DNA of 64,000 nt, from positions 992,001 to 1,056,000 of the forward strand of contig NZ_JASISV010000002.1 in assembly GCF_030063305.1 (NCBI RefSeq), in the 5' to 3' direction. The stretch comes from Salinibacterium sp. G-O1. Lineage in GTDB: Bacteria > Actinomycetota > Actinomycetes > Actinomycetales > Microbacteriaceae. This document shows, one piece after another, positions 1-8,591 of this stretch (positions within the stretch are counted from its first letter, which is position 1; the number at the start of each line of letters is the position of its first letter). The notes below the pieces were generated by a model, which worked only from the letters and a program-made list of their open reading frames with translations, made no database searches and was not told where the DNA came from. Both the position numbers and the translations under genes were made by a program.

Positions 1-38
1 CTCACACCGCTGCGCTCGCTCAGCTCCGACATCTTCAT
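1..38 (-). CDS. MerR-family regulator, N-terminus only (gene runs off the left edge)
   Basis: Reading leftward from an ATG at 38, the twelve codons in the window give MKMSELSERSGV. This matches the usual opening of actinobacterial MerR-type regulators, in which a SELSERSGV segment starts the first helix of the winged DNA-binding domain. Only this tip is present, so the effector domain and true function are unknown. A tandem palindrome lies 5 bp upstream of the start, which fits an autoregulated gene. A TetR-like protein with a similar opening cannot be excluded from twelve residues. Confidence 0.6.
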   Translation of the reverse strand, partial: MKMSELSERSGV

Positions 39-43
39 AACGG

Positions 44-71
44 ATAGTGAAACTATCGATAGTGTTACTGT
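44..71. promoter_or_regulatory. Tandem operator-like palindromes before the MerR-type gene
   Basis: Two copies of ATAGT-N3-ACTAT lie side by side: 44-56 is perfect and 59-71 has one mismatch. Their junction creates a perfect 12-bp palindrome at 52-63. The pair ends 5 bp from the start codon of the leftward regulator, where an autoregulatory operator would overlap the promoter. The symmetry is seen directly; the binding protein is inferred. Confidence 0.6.
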
Positions 72-100
72 CTATATTTGGCGGGGCCAATTCTGGTCAA

Positions 101-128
101 ATAAAAAAACCCCGGATGACCGGGGTTT
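101..128 (-). terminator. Rho-independent terminator of the tRNA-Gln gene
   Basis: Read on the minus strand, a 9-bp stem with arms AAACCCCGG and CCGGGGTTT (107-115 and 120-128) closes a 4-nt loop. It is followed by a T-rich tail, the complement of the A run at 101-109. It lies 14 bp past the 3' end of the tRNA in the direction of transcription, as expected for a tRNA terminator. Confidence 0.9.
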
Positions 129-142
129 ACTTACATTCAAAG

Positions 143-214
143 CTGGGGTACCTGGACTCGAACCAAGAACAAAAGAATCAGAATCTTCCGTGTTGCCAAT
201 TACACCATACCCCA
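143..214 (-). tRNA. tRNA-Gln, anticodon CTG
   Basis: The minus strand folds as a full cloverleaf. The acceptor stem pairs TGGGGTA with TACCCCA, the D arm is GTGT/ACAC, and the anticodon stem is GAAGA/TCTTT with loop TTCTGAT, giving anticodon CTG (reads CAG, Gln). The T arm is CTTGG/CCAGG with loop TTCGAGT. The discriminator base is G. The terminal CCA is not encoded (GCT follows), so it must be added by tRNA nucleotidyltransferase. A TAAAGT box about 32 nt upstream (246-251) is a possible -10. Confidence 0.93.
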
Positions 215-277
215 CAGGGCTCAACCGAGGTCGAGCCGACTGTCTACTTTAGCGCACCTCGGGGCACTCCGTGTACA

Positions 278-1756
278 TCACGTCAGTGCTTCGCGAAGCC
301 TCTCGATGCGCCTGAGCGTCGACTCCCGACCGAGGAGCTCCATCGACTCGAACAGCGGCGGGCTGATGCGGCGGCCCGACAGTGCGGTGCGCAGCGGGCC
401 GAAGGCGATTCTCGGCTTCATGCCTCGAGTCTCGATAAGTTCGGCGCGCAGGGCCGCCTCGATGTTCTCGGTGTTCCAGGGCGCTACCGCCGGCAGCACT
501 GCTGATGCGGCATCCAGCACCTCGGCACCGTCTGCTGAGGGCATGGCGTCTGCGGCGAACTCGAGGTCGTCGTCTGCCGTGAACAGGAAGGCCATGAGCT
601 CGCGGGACTCTCCCAAAAGTTGCATGCGCTCCTGAACGAGCGGAGCGGCGGCGAGCAGCATGGCGCGGTCCCCGTCGTCTTTCAGCATGTCCGCGACGTA
701 TGGCTCGAGACGCTTCGCGAATTCGTGCACCTCGAGAAGCCGGATCTGGTCTCCGTTGAGGGATTCGGCTTTTTTCACGTCGAACCTGGCCGGGTTGGGA
801 TTCACGTCGGTGACGTCGAATGCGGCAACCATCTCGTCGATCGAGAACACGTCGCGGTCGGCCGCAATCGACCAGCCCAGCAGCGCGAGGTAGTTGATGA
901 GCCCCTCGGGGATGAATCCGCGATCCCGGTGGTGGAACAGGCTCGACTCGGGGTCACGCTTCGACAGCTTCTTGTTGCCCTCCCCCATGACGTACGGGAG
1001 GTGACCGAAGCGCGGGATGGCGCTAGCCACGCCGATCTCGATGAGCGCCGTGTACAGCGCGATCTGGCGTGGTGTCGACGACAGCAGGTCTTCACCGCGC
1101 AGCACGTGCGTGATACCCATGAGCGCGTCATCCACCGGGTTGACGAAGGTGTACAGCGGTGCGCCGTTGGGCCTGACGACCACGAAGTCGGTGAACGAGC
1201 CGGCGGGGAACGTGATCTCGCCCCGCACCAGGTCGTCGAAGCTGAGGTCGGTGTCTGGCACCCTGAGGCGCAGCGCCGCCTGGCGCCCCTCGGCCACATG
1301 CGCGGCCTTCTGCTCGGCGGTCAGGTCGCGCTCGAAGTTGTCGTAGCCCTGTTTCGGGTCGCGACCGGCCGCGACATTGCGCGCCTCGATTTCCTCACCC
1401 GTGGCGTAGGACTCATAAAGGTGACCGCTGGCCTTGAGCTTCTCGATGACGTCGAGATAGATGTCTGTGCGCTGCGACTGGCGGTATGGCTCGTTGGGCC
1501 CGCCGACGTCGATGCCCTCATCCCAGTCGATGTGAAGCCAGCGCAACGCGTCGAGCAGCTGCAGATAGCTCTCTTCGCTATCGCGCTCGGCGTCGGTGTC
1601 TTCAATGCGGAACACCATCTTCCCGCCGGTGTGCCGCGCGTACGCCCAGTTGAACAGCGCAGTGCGGATGAGCCCGACATGCGGGGTTCCGGTGGGTGAC
1701 GGGCAGAACCTGACGCGAACGTCGGCTCCGGTGGCAGTGGAGAATGAGGCAGTCAT
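278..1756 (-). CDS. gltX: Glutamyl-tRNA synthetase
   Basis: This class I aminoacyl-tRNA synthetase (492 aa, normal family length) charges tRNA-Glu in the cytoplasm. The HIGH-type signature is seen near residues 18-33 ([16 protein letters not shown]). The KMSKS-type loop is KKLSKRD in the middle of the protein, and the C-terminal half is the anticodon-binding helical domain. Actinobacteria commonly lack GlnRS, so this enzyme is probably non-discriminating and also makes Glu-tRNA-Gln for GatCAB; a tRNA-Gln gene lies immediately downstream on the same strand. A TAGACT box 8 nt before the ATG suggests a near-leaderless transcript. Confidence 0.97.
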   Translation of the reverse strand: MTASFSTATGADVRVRFCPSPTGTPHVGLIRTALFNWAYARHTGGKMVFRIEDTDAERDSEESYLQLLDALRWLHIDWDEGIDVGGPNEPYRQSQRTDIYLDVIEKLKASGHLYESYATGEEIEARNVAAGRDPKQGYDNFERDLTAEQKAAHVAEGRQAALRLRVPDTDLSFDDLVRGEITFPAGSFTDFVVVRPNGAPLYTFVNPVDDALMGITHVLRGEDLLSSTPRQIALYTALIEIGVASAIPRFGHLPYVMGEGNKKLSKRDPESSLFHHRDRGFIPEGLINYLALLGWSIAADRDVFSIDEMVAAFDVTDVNPNPARFDVKKAESLNGDQIRLLEVHEFAKRLEPYVADMLKDDGDRAMLLAAAPLVQERMQLLGESRELMAFLFTADDDLEFAADAMPSADGAEVLDAASAVLPAVAPWNTENIEAALRAELIETRGMKPRIAFGPLRTALSGRRISPPLFESMELLGRESTLRRIERLREALT

Positions 1757-1764
1757 CGCCTACA

Positions 1765-1770
1765 AGTCTA
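1765..1770 (-). promoter_or_regulatory. Candidate -10 box of gltX
   Basis: TAGACT on the minus strand lies 8 nt before the gltX ATG and overlaps the stop codon of the upstream PIN gene. The distance fits a transcript starting at or next to the start codon. No clear -35 is visible. Confidence 0.4.
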
Positions 1771-2094
1771 CGAGGCGGCGAGCACAGCCGCGGATGCATC
1801 GGCGCTGGTGTTCCTGTCAACACACTGGGTATCGAGCTGCTGCCGCATCGCTGCCAGGTGCGCCGCGTCGACCACCGCGATCGTCCACGCACCTCCCGCG
1901 AGTTCCTCCAGCACGGCACACCAACCCTCGAAACTAAATTTCGCGCGGACCAGAGGCTCCAGTTCGGCGATGACGAACGGCGAGACCACGAGCTGTTCGA
2001 ATTCGGCAACGAACTCGATCTCTCCCGCCACCGACCAGTGACCTTCCGCTCCCGCGTCAAAGTACTCGACCAGCGTCTTTGCGTCGAGGATCAC
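1768..2094 (-). CDS. VapC-like PIN-domain toxin, apparently short at the C-terminus
   Basis: This 108-aa protein starts MILDAKTLVEYFD, the usual PIN opening with the first catalytic acid (D4), and has a second acid in VSPFVIAELEPL. PIN toxins are metal-dependent RNases that cut tRNA or rRNA. Family members are about 125-135 aa. Here the third acidic motif (SADASAAVLAAS) runs straight into a TAG stop, so the last strand and helix, usually carrying the final acidic residue, are missing. It starts with GTG in a 4-base overlap with the antitoxin-like gene, as in vapBC operons, and its stop codon overlaps the gltX -10. It may be an inactivated toxin. Confidence 0.7.
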   Translation of the reverse strand: MILDAKTLVEYFDAGAEGHWSVAGEIEFVAEFEQLVVSPFVIAELEPLVRAKFSFEGWCAVLEELAGGAWTIAVVDAAHLAAMRQQLDTQCVDRNTSADASAAVLAAS

Positions 2095-2297
2095 AGGAAC
2101 CCTCCACGGGGTGGCGGCCGGTGACCCCCGACGGCGGCCTCCACGGCCGATCGGATGATCGCCGCCGAGGTCGTTCCCCGCAGGCTGGCGACGGCACGCA
2201 CACCCGCAACGAGCGATGCCGGGAAGAACACTGTCGTTCGCACCATCCGGTTCGCGCTGCTCGAACGGCTGAGGGGATCTGGGGTCGGAGCTTCCAT
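2091..2297 (-). CDS. VapB-like antitoxin (small DNA-binding protein)
   Basis: This 68-aa basic protein precedes the PIN gene with a GTGA overlap. The segment from MVRTTVFFPASLVAGVRAVA to the end resembles a ribbon-helix-helix strand followed by helices (TSAAIIRSAVEAAV). In vapBC pairs the antitoxin covers the toxin active site and represses the operon. The start at 2297 lies 4 nt after a 12-bp palindrome, which could be its operator. An internal start at the methionine before VRTTVFF is also possible. Assignment rests mainly on context and the RHH-like pattern. Confidence 0.6.
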   Translation of the reverse strand: MEAPTPDPLSRSSSANRMVRTTVFFPASLVAGVRAVASLRGTTSAAIIRSAVEAAVGGHRPPPRGGFL

Positions 2298-2301
2298 TTC
2301 A

Positions 2302-2330
2302 GCAACGTATGGCTTCCCGCCATACGTTGC
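2302..2330. repeat. AACGTATGGC palindrome, copy 1
   Basis: A perfect inverted repeat with 12-bp arms (GCAACGTATGGC and its complement) and a 5-nt centre. The 10-bp arm core AACGTATGGC recurs as an inverted repeat at 53126-53150, far from any toxin-antitoxin gene. It is therefore either a dispersed intergenic repeat or, here, an operator of the VapB-like gene that begins 4 bp away. Confidence 0.8.
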
Positions 2331-2399
2331 GATTTAGGATGCCCCGCCCGGACAGTTAGCCGCGGCGGCACTGCCCGTGGAGGAGTGGTGCGCGAGGCG

Positions 2400-3160
<761 letters not shown>

Positions 3161-3161
<1 letters not shown>

Positions 3162-4276
3162 TACTGGTCCTTGCTGTCGAGTCGTGTGAGCCAGCCGTGG
3201 GTGTCTACCCGGCGGCCGTACTGGATGTCGGTCAATTCTTCGCGCAGAGACATGGTGAGCTCGCCCGCTGGCGCATCCGCGTCGCCGATAGTGAAGCCCT
3301 CGGCCTTGAACTGCGCGATCGGGGTGACGACTGCGGCGGTACCGCAGGCGAACATCTCCGTGATCTCGCCGGATGCCACGCCCTCACGAATCTCGTCGAT
3401 GGTCACTCTGCGGCGCTCCACCGTGAGCCCGCGGTCGACACCGAGCTGAAGAATCGAGTCTAGGGTGATGCCCTCGAGGATGCTCGGGGACTCTGGAGTC
3501 ACGAGTCGGCCGTCCTTGTAGACGAAAACGACGTTCATGCCGCCGAGCTCCTCGATGTAGACACCCTCCTCAGCGTCGAGGAACAGCACCTGGGCGCAGC
3601 CCTGGTCGTACGCCTCCTGCTGGGCAACGAGAGACGACGCGTAGTTGCCGCCGGTCTTGGCTGCACCCATGCCGCCCCTGCCCGCGCGGGCGAAGTTCGT
3701 AGACACCCAGATAGACAGCGGGTTCACGCCGCCAGTGAAGTAGGCGCCGGCGGGGCTGGCGATCACGTAGTAATTGACCTTGGCCGCCGGGCGCACGCCG
3801 AGGAACGCCTCCTTCGCGAACATGAACGGCCGCAGATAAAGGCTTGTCTCGGGCGCGGAGGGCACCCATCGCTCGTCGACGGCGATGAGCTGCCTGAGCG
3901 ACTCGACGAAATCTTCGGTGGGGAGCTCGGGCAGGGCAAGACGACGGGCCGAGCGCTGCATGCGAGCGGCGTTCATCTCCGGGCGGAAAGACCAAACCGA
4001 GCCGTCAGCATGGCGGTAGGCCTTCAACCCCTCGAAGACCTCCTGGGCGTAGTGCAACACCGCTGCGGCCGGATCGAGCGCGATGGGTCCGTAAGGCTGC
4101 ACCCGTGCGCGGTGCCAGCCACCCTTCTCGCTCCAACAAATGTCGACCATGTGATCGGTGAAATGTTTACCGAAACCCGGCTCGGCCAGAACGGCGGCAT
4201 GCTCCTCCGCCGAGCGGGCATCCTGGTTTTTCTTCACCAGGAACTGGAGGGACGCGGGAGCGAGCAGGTTCTTCAT
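3161..4276 (-). CDS. ilvE: Branched-chain amino acid aminotransferase
   Basis: This 371-aa PLP enzyme of fold type IV interconverts valine, leucine and isoleucine with their 2-oxo acids, the last step of their synthesis. Visible family motifs are [11 protein letters not shown], the PLP-lysine region [14 protein letters not shown], and the C-terminal [26 protein letters not shown]. Length is typical of the large (BCAT2-like) subgroup. An AGGGATCC ribosome site precedes the ATG. It lies 35 bp after leuB on the same strand and overlaps the FAH gene by one base, giving a leuB-ilvE-fah unit. Confidence 0.96.
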
Positions 4277-4311
4277 GGTGGATCCCTTTGTGGCTTTAGT
4301 TGGATGTACTA

Positions 4312-5355
4312 CTAATTCTGCGCTACTGCCGCGGCGATCGCGTCACCGACCTCGGCGGTGCTGCGGGCGGCAGCCCCACGGGAGGCCAGATCGGCCTCCA
4401 CGGCCGCTGTGACCCGAGCCGCTGCATCCTGCTGCCCAACATGCGACAGAAGAAGGGCGATCGACAGGATTGCCGCCGTTGGGTCGGCAAGCTGCTGGCC
4501 GGCGATGTCTGGCGCCGAACCGTGCACGGGCTCGAACATCGACGGGAACGCGCCCTCCGGGTTGATGTTTCCCGAGGCCGCCAGCCCGATACCACCGCTG
4601 ATAGCGGCAGCAAGATCGGTGAGGATATCGCCGAAGAGGTTGTCAGTGACGATGACATCGAACTTACTCGGGTTCGTGACGAGATGGATAGTCGCGGCGT
4701 CGATGTGCTGATAGCCCACCTCGACGGCGGGAAACTCGAGCGCGACCCTGTCAACGGTCCGCTGCCAAAGGCTGCCCGCGTGCGTGAGCACGTTGGTCTT
4801 ATGCACCAGCGTGAGCTTGTTTCGGCGCGAGGCGGCCTGCGCGAACGCGAAGCGCACTAGGCGCTCAGCACCGAATGCGGTATTGATCGAGACCTCCGTG
4901 GCGATCTCATGCGCTGTCCCAACCCGGATGCCACCACCATTGCCCACGTACGGGCCCTCGGTGCCCTCGCGCACGACCACGAAGTCGACGGTGCCGGGGT
5001 CTGCCAGCGGCGACGTAACCCCGGGGAACAGGGTCGTCGGGCGCAGGTTGACGTAGTGGTCGAACGCGAATCTGAGCTTCAACAGCAACCCCCGTTCGAT
5101 GATCCCCCCGGCAAGCCGCGGGTCACGCGGATCCCCACCGATAGCGCCGAGCAGGATCGCGTCGAACGGCCTCAGCGATTCGAGGTCGTCGTCGCCCAGG
5201 ATGGTGCCTGAGGCCAGGAAATGCCCAGCACCGAACGGGAACTCGGTGGTCGTGACATCCACCCCCACAGCGGCAAGCACCTTGAGTGCTTCTGCGATGA
5301 CTTCTGGGCCGATGCCATCGCCGGGAATGACTGCGAGATTCAGGGTTGGTGCCAT
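4312..5355 (-). CDS. leuB: 3-isopropylmalate dehydrogenase
   Basis: This 347-aa NAD-dependent enzyme of leucine synthesis oxidises and decarboxylates 3-isopropylmalate to 2-oxoisocaproate. The N-terminus [20 protein letters not shown] is the classic opening of the isocitrate/isopropylmalate dehydrogenase family. Substrate and metal residues are in [23 protein letters not shown] and the [20 protein letters not shown] segment, and the NAD-site [13 protein letters not shown] is present. It heads the leuB-ilvE-fah run on the minus strand. Confidence 0.97.
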   Translation of the reverse strand: MAPTLNLAVIPGDGIGPEVIAEALKVLAAVGVDVTTTEFPFGAGHFLASGTILGDDDLESLRPFDAILLGAIGGDPRDPRLAGGIIERGLLLKLRFAFDHYVNLRPTTLFPGVTSPLADPGTVDFVVVREGTEGPYVGNGGGIRVGTAHEIATEVSINTAFGAERLVRFAFAQAASRRNKLTLVHKTNVLTHAGSLWQRTVDRVALEFPAVEVGYQHIDAATIHLVTNPSKFDVIVTDNLFGDILTDLAAAISGGIGLAASGNINPEGAFPSMFEPVHGSAPDIAGQQLADPTAAILSIALLLSHVGQQDAAARVTAAVEADLASRGAAARSTAEVGDAIAAAVAQN

Positions 5356-5361
5356 GGATTT

Positions 5362-5367
5362 ACAGTA
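5362..5367 (-). promoter_or_regulatory. Candidate -10 box of leuB (leaderless)
   Basis: TACTGT on the minus strand, followed by AAATCC and the leuB ATG. The 6-nt spacing predicts transcription starting at or next to the start codon. No leader peptide or T-box-like structure fits before leuB. Confidence 0.5.
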
Positions 5368-5470
5368 CCGTCGCTCGCCGGCAGCTCTGGCCGTGCCGCT
5401 GCGCCTAGCGCACCCCCGGCGGGCGCCACAACCCCCTGTTATCGCTGTTGTGCAGCCCTATGCTGTGGCC

Positions 5471-5728
5471 ATGAGTATTGGAACAGGAATCGTCCTATTT
5501 ATCATTGGCGCAATTCTCGCGTTCGCAGTGAACGTGCAGGTCGAGGCCATCAACCTCCAGCTCGTGGGCTATCTGCTGATGGGAGCCGGCGTGCTGGTCT
5601 TCATCATTGGACTCGTCCTGATGATGCGCAGACGCCAGTCCGTCACCACGGTCCGCTCTGGTGTCGACGCTGATGGAGCAGCGGTGCAGCAGCGCCGCAC
5701 CACCACCTCCGCCCCCGACGAGCTTTAA
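5471..5728 (+). CDS. DUF6458-type small membrane protein
   Basis: This 85-aa protein begins MSIGTGIVLFIIGAILAFAV, continues with the amphipathic QVEAINLQLVGYLLMGAGVL, then a second hydrophobic helix ending in the basic RRRQ, and finishes with a polar tail. This is the pattern of the actinobacterial DUF6458 family: two transmembrane helices with a short cytoplasmic tail. The function is unknown. Its stop codon overlaps that of convergent serA. The ATG at 5471 was chosen because the hydrophobic helix starts there. Confidence 0.85.
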   Translation: MSIGTGIVLFIIGAILAFAVNVQVEAINLQLVGYLLMGAGVLVFIIGLVLMMRRRQSVTTVRSGVDADGAAVQQRRTTTSAPDEL

Positions 5729-7317
5729 ACCTCGACAATATCGATCTCCTTGAGAAGCGTGGCGTCGATCGCCGTACGCACCTTCTCAAGGAGTTCGTCG
5801 GGCACCGGTGAGTCGACCGTCAGCACGCTGAGCGCCTGACCGCCAGCCTTCTGGCGGGCGATCTGCATTCCCGCGATGTTGATGTTGGCGTCGCCGAACT
5901 CGCGGCCGTACACCGCCACGATTCCCGGACGGTCGACATAGCTCATCACAATAAGGTGTTCCGCGAACGGAACCTCGACGTCGTACCCGTTGATCTCGAC
6001 GATCTTCTGCACCTGCTTGGTGCCGATGAGGGTGCCCGAGACGGAGACCTGGGTGCCGTCTGCCAGCGCACCGCGCAGCGTAAGCACGTTGCGGTATTCC
6101 TCGCTGATGGCATCCGTCACAAGACGAACCGTGATGCCACGCTGCTCGGCGAGCAACGGCGCGTTGACGTAGCTGACCGACTCGCTGACGATGTTGGAGA
6201 AGATGCCCTTCAACGCGGCAAGCTTCAGAACGTTCACGTCGAATTCGACGATCTCGCCCCGAACCTCGATGTCGATGTTGGTGATGGGCTCGGAGGCCAG
6301 CGCCGAGAAGAGCTGGCCCAGCTTCTCCATGAGCGGGATGCCGGGACGCACGCTCGGGTCGATGACCCCACCGGCGACGTTGACGGCGTCGGGGACCAGC
6401 TCGCCGTCGAGCGCCAGGCGCACCGACTTCGCGACCGAGACGCCAGCCTTCTCCTGCGCCTCATCGGTGGATGCACCGAGATGCGGGGTGACGATGGCGT
6501 TCTCGAGTGCGAGCAGCGGCGAATCCGTGGGCGGCTCGTTCACGAAAACGTCGAGGCCCGCACCTGCGATGCGGCGCGACTTGAGGGCGGAGTACAGGGC
6601 ATCCTCGTCGATGAGACCACCGCGAGCAACGTTGACGATGTACGCCGTCGACTTCATCAGCGCGAACTGGTCGGTCGAAATCATGCCCGTCGTCTCCGGC
6701 GTCTTCGGCATGTGGATCGTAATGAAGTCGGACTGCGCAAGCAGATCTTCGAGCGACACCAGCGTGACACCGAGCTGCTGCGCGCGAGCGGAGGTCACGT
6801 AGGGGTCATAGGCGAGAATCGTGGTGCCGAAGGCCTGCATCCTGGCCGTGATGAGCGCGCCGATGCGGCCGAGCCCGATGATGCCGATGGTCTTCTCGTA
6901 CAGCTCGACGCCCGTGTACTTCGAGCGCTTCCACTGCCCCTGGGCGAGTGCGCCGTGTGCCGCGGGAATGTGGCGGGCGAGGCTCAGGATGTGACCGACG
7001 GTCAGTTCGGCCGCCGAGATGATGTTCGACGTCGGAGCGTTGACGACCATGACACCGGCCGTGGTGGCGGCCTTAATGTCGACGTTGTCGAGCCCGACTC
7101 CGGCGCGAGCGATCACCTTGAGCCTTGAGCTCGCAGCGATAGCCTCCTCATCCATCTTCGTCGCCGAGCGGATCAGCACAGCGCTCGCGTCGGCAAGAGC
7201 TGCCAACAGCGCGGGACGGTCGGTGCCGTCCACCATGCGCACATCGAAGTCGGGACCAAGGGCCTCGACTGTAGCGGGAGAAAGTTCTTCGGCGATCAGC
7301 ACGATCGGCTTGGCCAC
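5725..7317 (-). CDS. serA: D-3-phosphoglycerate dehydrogenase
   Basis: This 530-aa enzyme catalyses the first step of serine synthesis, oxidising 3-phosphoglycerate to 3-phosphohydroxypyruvate with NAD. It has the type I layout known from mycobacteria: substrate and NAD domains (IGIIGLGRIGALITARMQ, ARGGLIDEDAL, the catalytic region TPHLGASTDEAQEKAG), then an intervening allosteric domain and a C-terminal ACT domain (VMSYVDRPGIVAVYG) that senses serine. I chose the GTG at 7317 because an AAGGA site lies upstream and MAKPIVLIAEELSP is the usual start. An in-frame upstream GTG at 7356 would add 13 unusual residues. Confidence 0.95.
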   Translation of the reverse strand: MAKPIVLIAEELSPATVEALGPDFDVRMVDGTDRPALLAALADASAVLIRSATKMDEEAIAASSRLKVIARAGVGLDNVDIKAATTAGVMVVNAPTSNIISAAELTVGHILSLARHIPAAHGALAQGQWKRSKYTGVELYEKTIGIIGLGRIGALITARMQAFGTTILAYDPYVTSARAQQLGVTLVSLEDLLAQSDFITIHMPKTPETTGMISTDQFALMKSTAYIVNVARGGLIDEDALYSALKSRRIAGAGLDVFVNEPPTDSPLLALENAIVTPHLGASTDEAQEKAGVSVAKSVRLALDGELVPDAVNVAGGVIDPSVRPGIPLMEKLGQLFSALASEPITNIDIEVRGEIVEFDVNVLKLAALKGIFSNIVSESVSYVNAPLLAEQRGITVRLVTDAISEEYRNVLTLRGALADGTQVSVSGTLIGTKQVQKIVEINGYDVEVPFAEHLIVMSYVDRPGIVAVYGREFGDANINIAGMQIARQKAGGQALSVLTVDSPVPDELLEKVRTAIDATLLKEIDIVEV

Positions 7318-7458
7318 GGGATCGAGTCCTTCGATTAGGCGGAAGTGGGAGGGCACGATGCTCGCTGCCCCACAAAACTTTACTGCAGCCGACGTGGAAG
7401 TCTCTGCGTGTTACGACCAGCGGTGCCCGATACCGGCCCAATCCGGAGAGAATGGGTC

Positions 7459-7857
7459 GTGGCCTCCACTGTTGTCGACATCATCAAGCTCGTCGTGCTC
7501 GTCGCCATCGTGGCGGTGTTTATCGGGATGGGACTGAACCATTTCAGGCCGAAGCCCGCCAGGATCATGGCGAAGATGATCCCGCCGTTCCTCAGGTTCG
7601 ACGGGCCATTGCGCCCGATCGCGCTCGTCTACCTCACCGGAGTCTGCGAGGTGCTGGGCGGCATCGGGCTCGCCGTGCCACTCACGCGACCGATAGCCTC
7701 GATCGCCCTCGTGCTGTTTCTGGTCGCCGTGTTCCCCGCGAACATCTACGCGAGCCAGCATCCCGAAACATTCCGGTCGCTGTCGATACCGTTCTGGCCA
7801 CGCCTCATCGCGCAGGTTGCCCTGATCGCGCTGATCGTCTGGGTCGGACTCCTCTAG
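7459..7857 (+). CDS. DoxX-family membrane protein
   Basis: This 132-aa protein has four hydrophobic helices and a DoxX-like core: GMGLNHFRPKPARIMAKMIPPF, then VYLTGVCEVLGGIGLAVPLTRPIA and the C-terminal helices. DoxX-like proteins sit in the cytoplasmic membrane and are linked to redox and stress functions, but the role of this subgroup is unknown. The GTG at 7459 is preceded by GGAGAG with good spacing. It is divergent from serA, and its stop overlaps that of the convergent gene at 7854. Confidence 0.82.
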   Translation: MASTVVDIIKLVVLVAIVAVFIGMGLNHFRPKPARIMAKMIPPFLRFDGPLRPIALVYLTGVCEVLGGIGLAVPLTRPIASIALVLFLVAVFPANIYASQHPETFRSLSIPFWPRLIAQVALIALIVWVGLL

Positions 7858-8189
7858 CGCGGCACGAGCACGATCGTGGGCCGAAGCACATCCTCGAGCG
7901 CGATGACGCCCAGTCCGAGCGCCGACGCGACGGCGAGGCCGACGACAAACAGAATCACCTTCACCAGCAGCGGTCGGCCGCGGCCGAGCATCAGCGCGAT
8001 CACGAACACGGCCACGGGGATCGCGACGCCGGTGATCAGCAGCCACCACGGCACGTTGTCGCGGCCGAATCCGGCGTAGTCGTAGAAGTCGGGCAGGGCG
8101 ACCAGGTTTGAGACAGCCTCCCAGACGTCCCAGGCAAAGAGCAGCCCGAAGGCGACGGCCACGGCCATCGTCGCGATCACACTTCTCAT
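7854..8189 (-). CDS. Small membrane protein of unknown function
   Basis: This 111-aa protein has three hydrophobic helices: a first segment VIATMAVAVAFGLLFAW, a short polar loop (ALPDFYDYAGFGRDNVPWW), then two helices separated by a basic GRGRPLLVK turn. I recognise no catalytic motif. It overlaps the upstream membrane-protein gene by ATGA, so the two are translationally coupled and probably act together. The internal ATG at 8189 was preferred over the GTG-type extension because of that overlap. Confidence 0.7.
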   Translation of the reverse strand: MRSVIATMAVAVAFGLLFAWDVWEAVSNLVALPDFYDYAGFGRDNVPWWLLITGVAIPVAVFVIALMLGRGRPLLVKVILFVVGLAVASALGLGVIALEDVLRPTIVLVPR

Positions 8190-8515
8190 GCCGCCCACGC
8201 TCCGAGCACGTATGGCCACGGAGCGACCACGACCAGACCGGCCAGCAGCCACAACAGCCTCACGATCGGCCGACGGCCCTTGGTCAGCATGAACGCCGCA
8301 GCAAACCAGGCCACCGGGCTGATGATCGCCAGAGCCTCCCCGAACTGAAACATGATCTCGGTCAGGGCGTCAGACGACGGCACGCTGATGTTGTTGAGTC
8401 GCTGAAGCGCGACAACCCAGCCGGCCAGGTAGATCAGATGGATGCCACCCAGAATCCCGTACGTGACAAGCAGTATGGCGGGCAACTGTGGCGAGCTCTC
8501 GACCGCCCGCCGCAC
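8186..8515 (-). CDS. Small membrane protein of unknown function, start uncertain
   Basis: This 109-aa product has three predicted membrane helices (LPAILLVTYGILGGIHLIYL; IISPVAWFAAAFML; LLWLLAGLVVVAPWPYVLG). The first available start is a GTG at 8515. The reading frame stays open upstream to 8605 and encodes an acidic stretch with DPDEDALAWAGDE, which resembles the D-A-L-x-W-x-G-D opening of a conserved actinobacterial small membrane family. No ATG, GTG or TTG occurs in that stretch. Either the real start is non-standard or the original start codon was lost. It is followed by the coupled gene at 8189. Confidence 0.65.
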   Translation of the reverse strand: MRRAVESSPQLPAILLVTYGILGGIHLIYLAGWVVALQRLNNISVPSSDALTEIMFQFGEALAIISPVAWFAAAFMLTKGRRPIVRLLWLLAGLVVVAPWPYVLGAWAA

Positions 8516-8591
8516 GCGCGTCGGTGCCGCTTCGGCGCGCTCGTCACCGGCCCAGGCAAGTGCGTCTTCGTCGGGATCGGTGTCTCCAGCG

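Noticed and set aside
47-505. Plus-strand frame across the tRNA and gltX end
   Set aside because: It runs through a tRNA gene and a terminator in the other direction, so it is not a gene.
5956-7128. Antisense frame opposite serA
   Set aside because: No motifs; serA is complete on the other strand.
7318-7356. Longer serA start at 7356
   Set aside because: The extra 13 residues are not typical and the AAGGA site favours the GTG at 7317.
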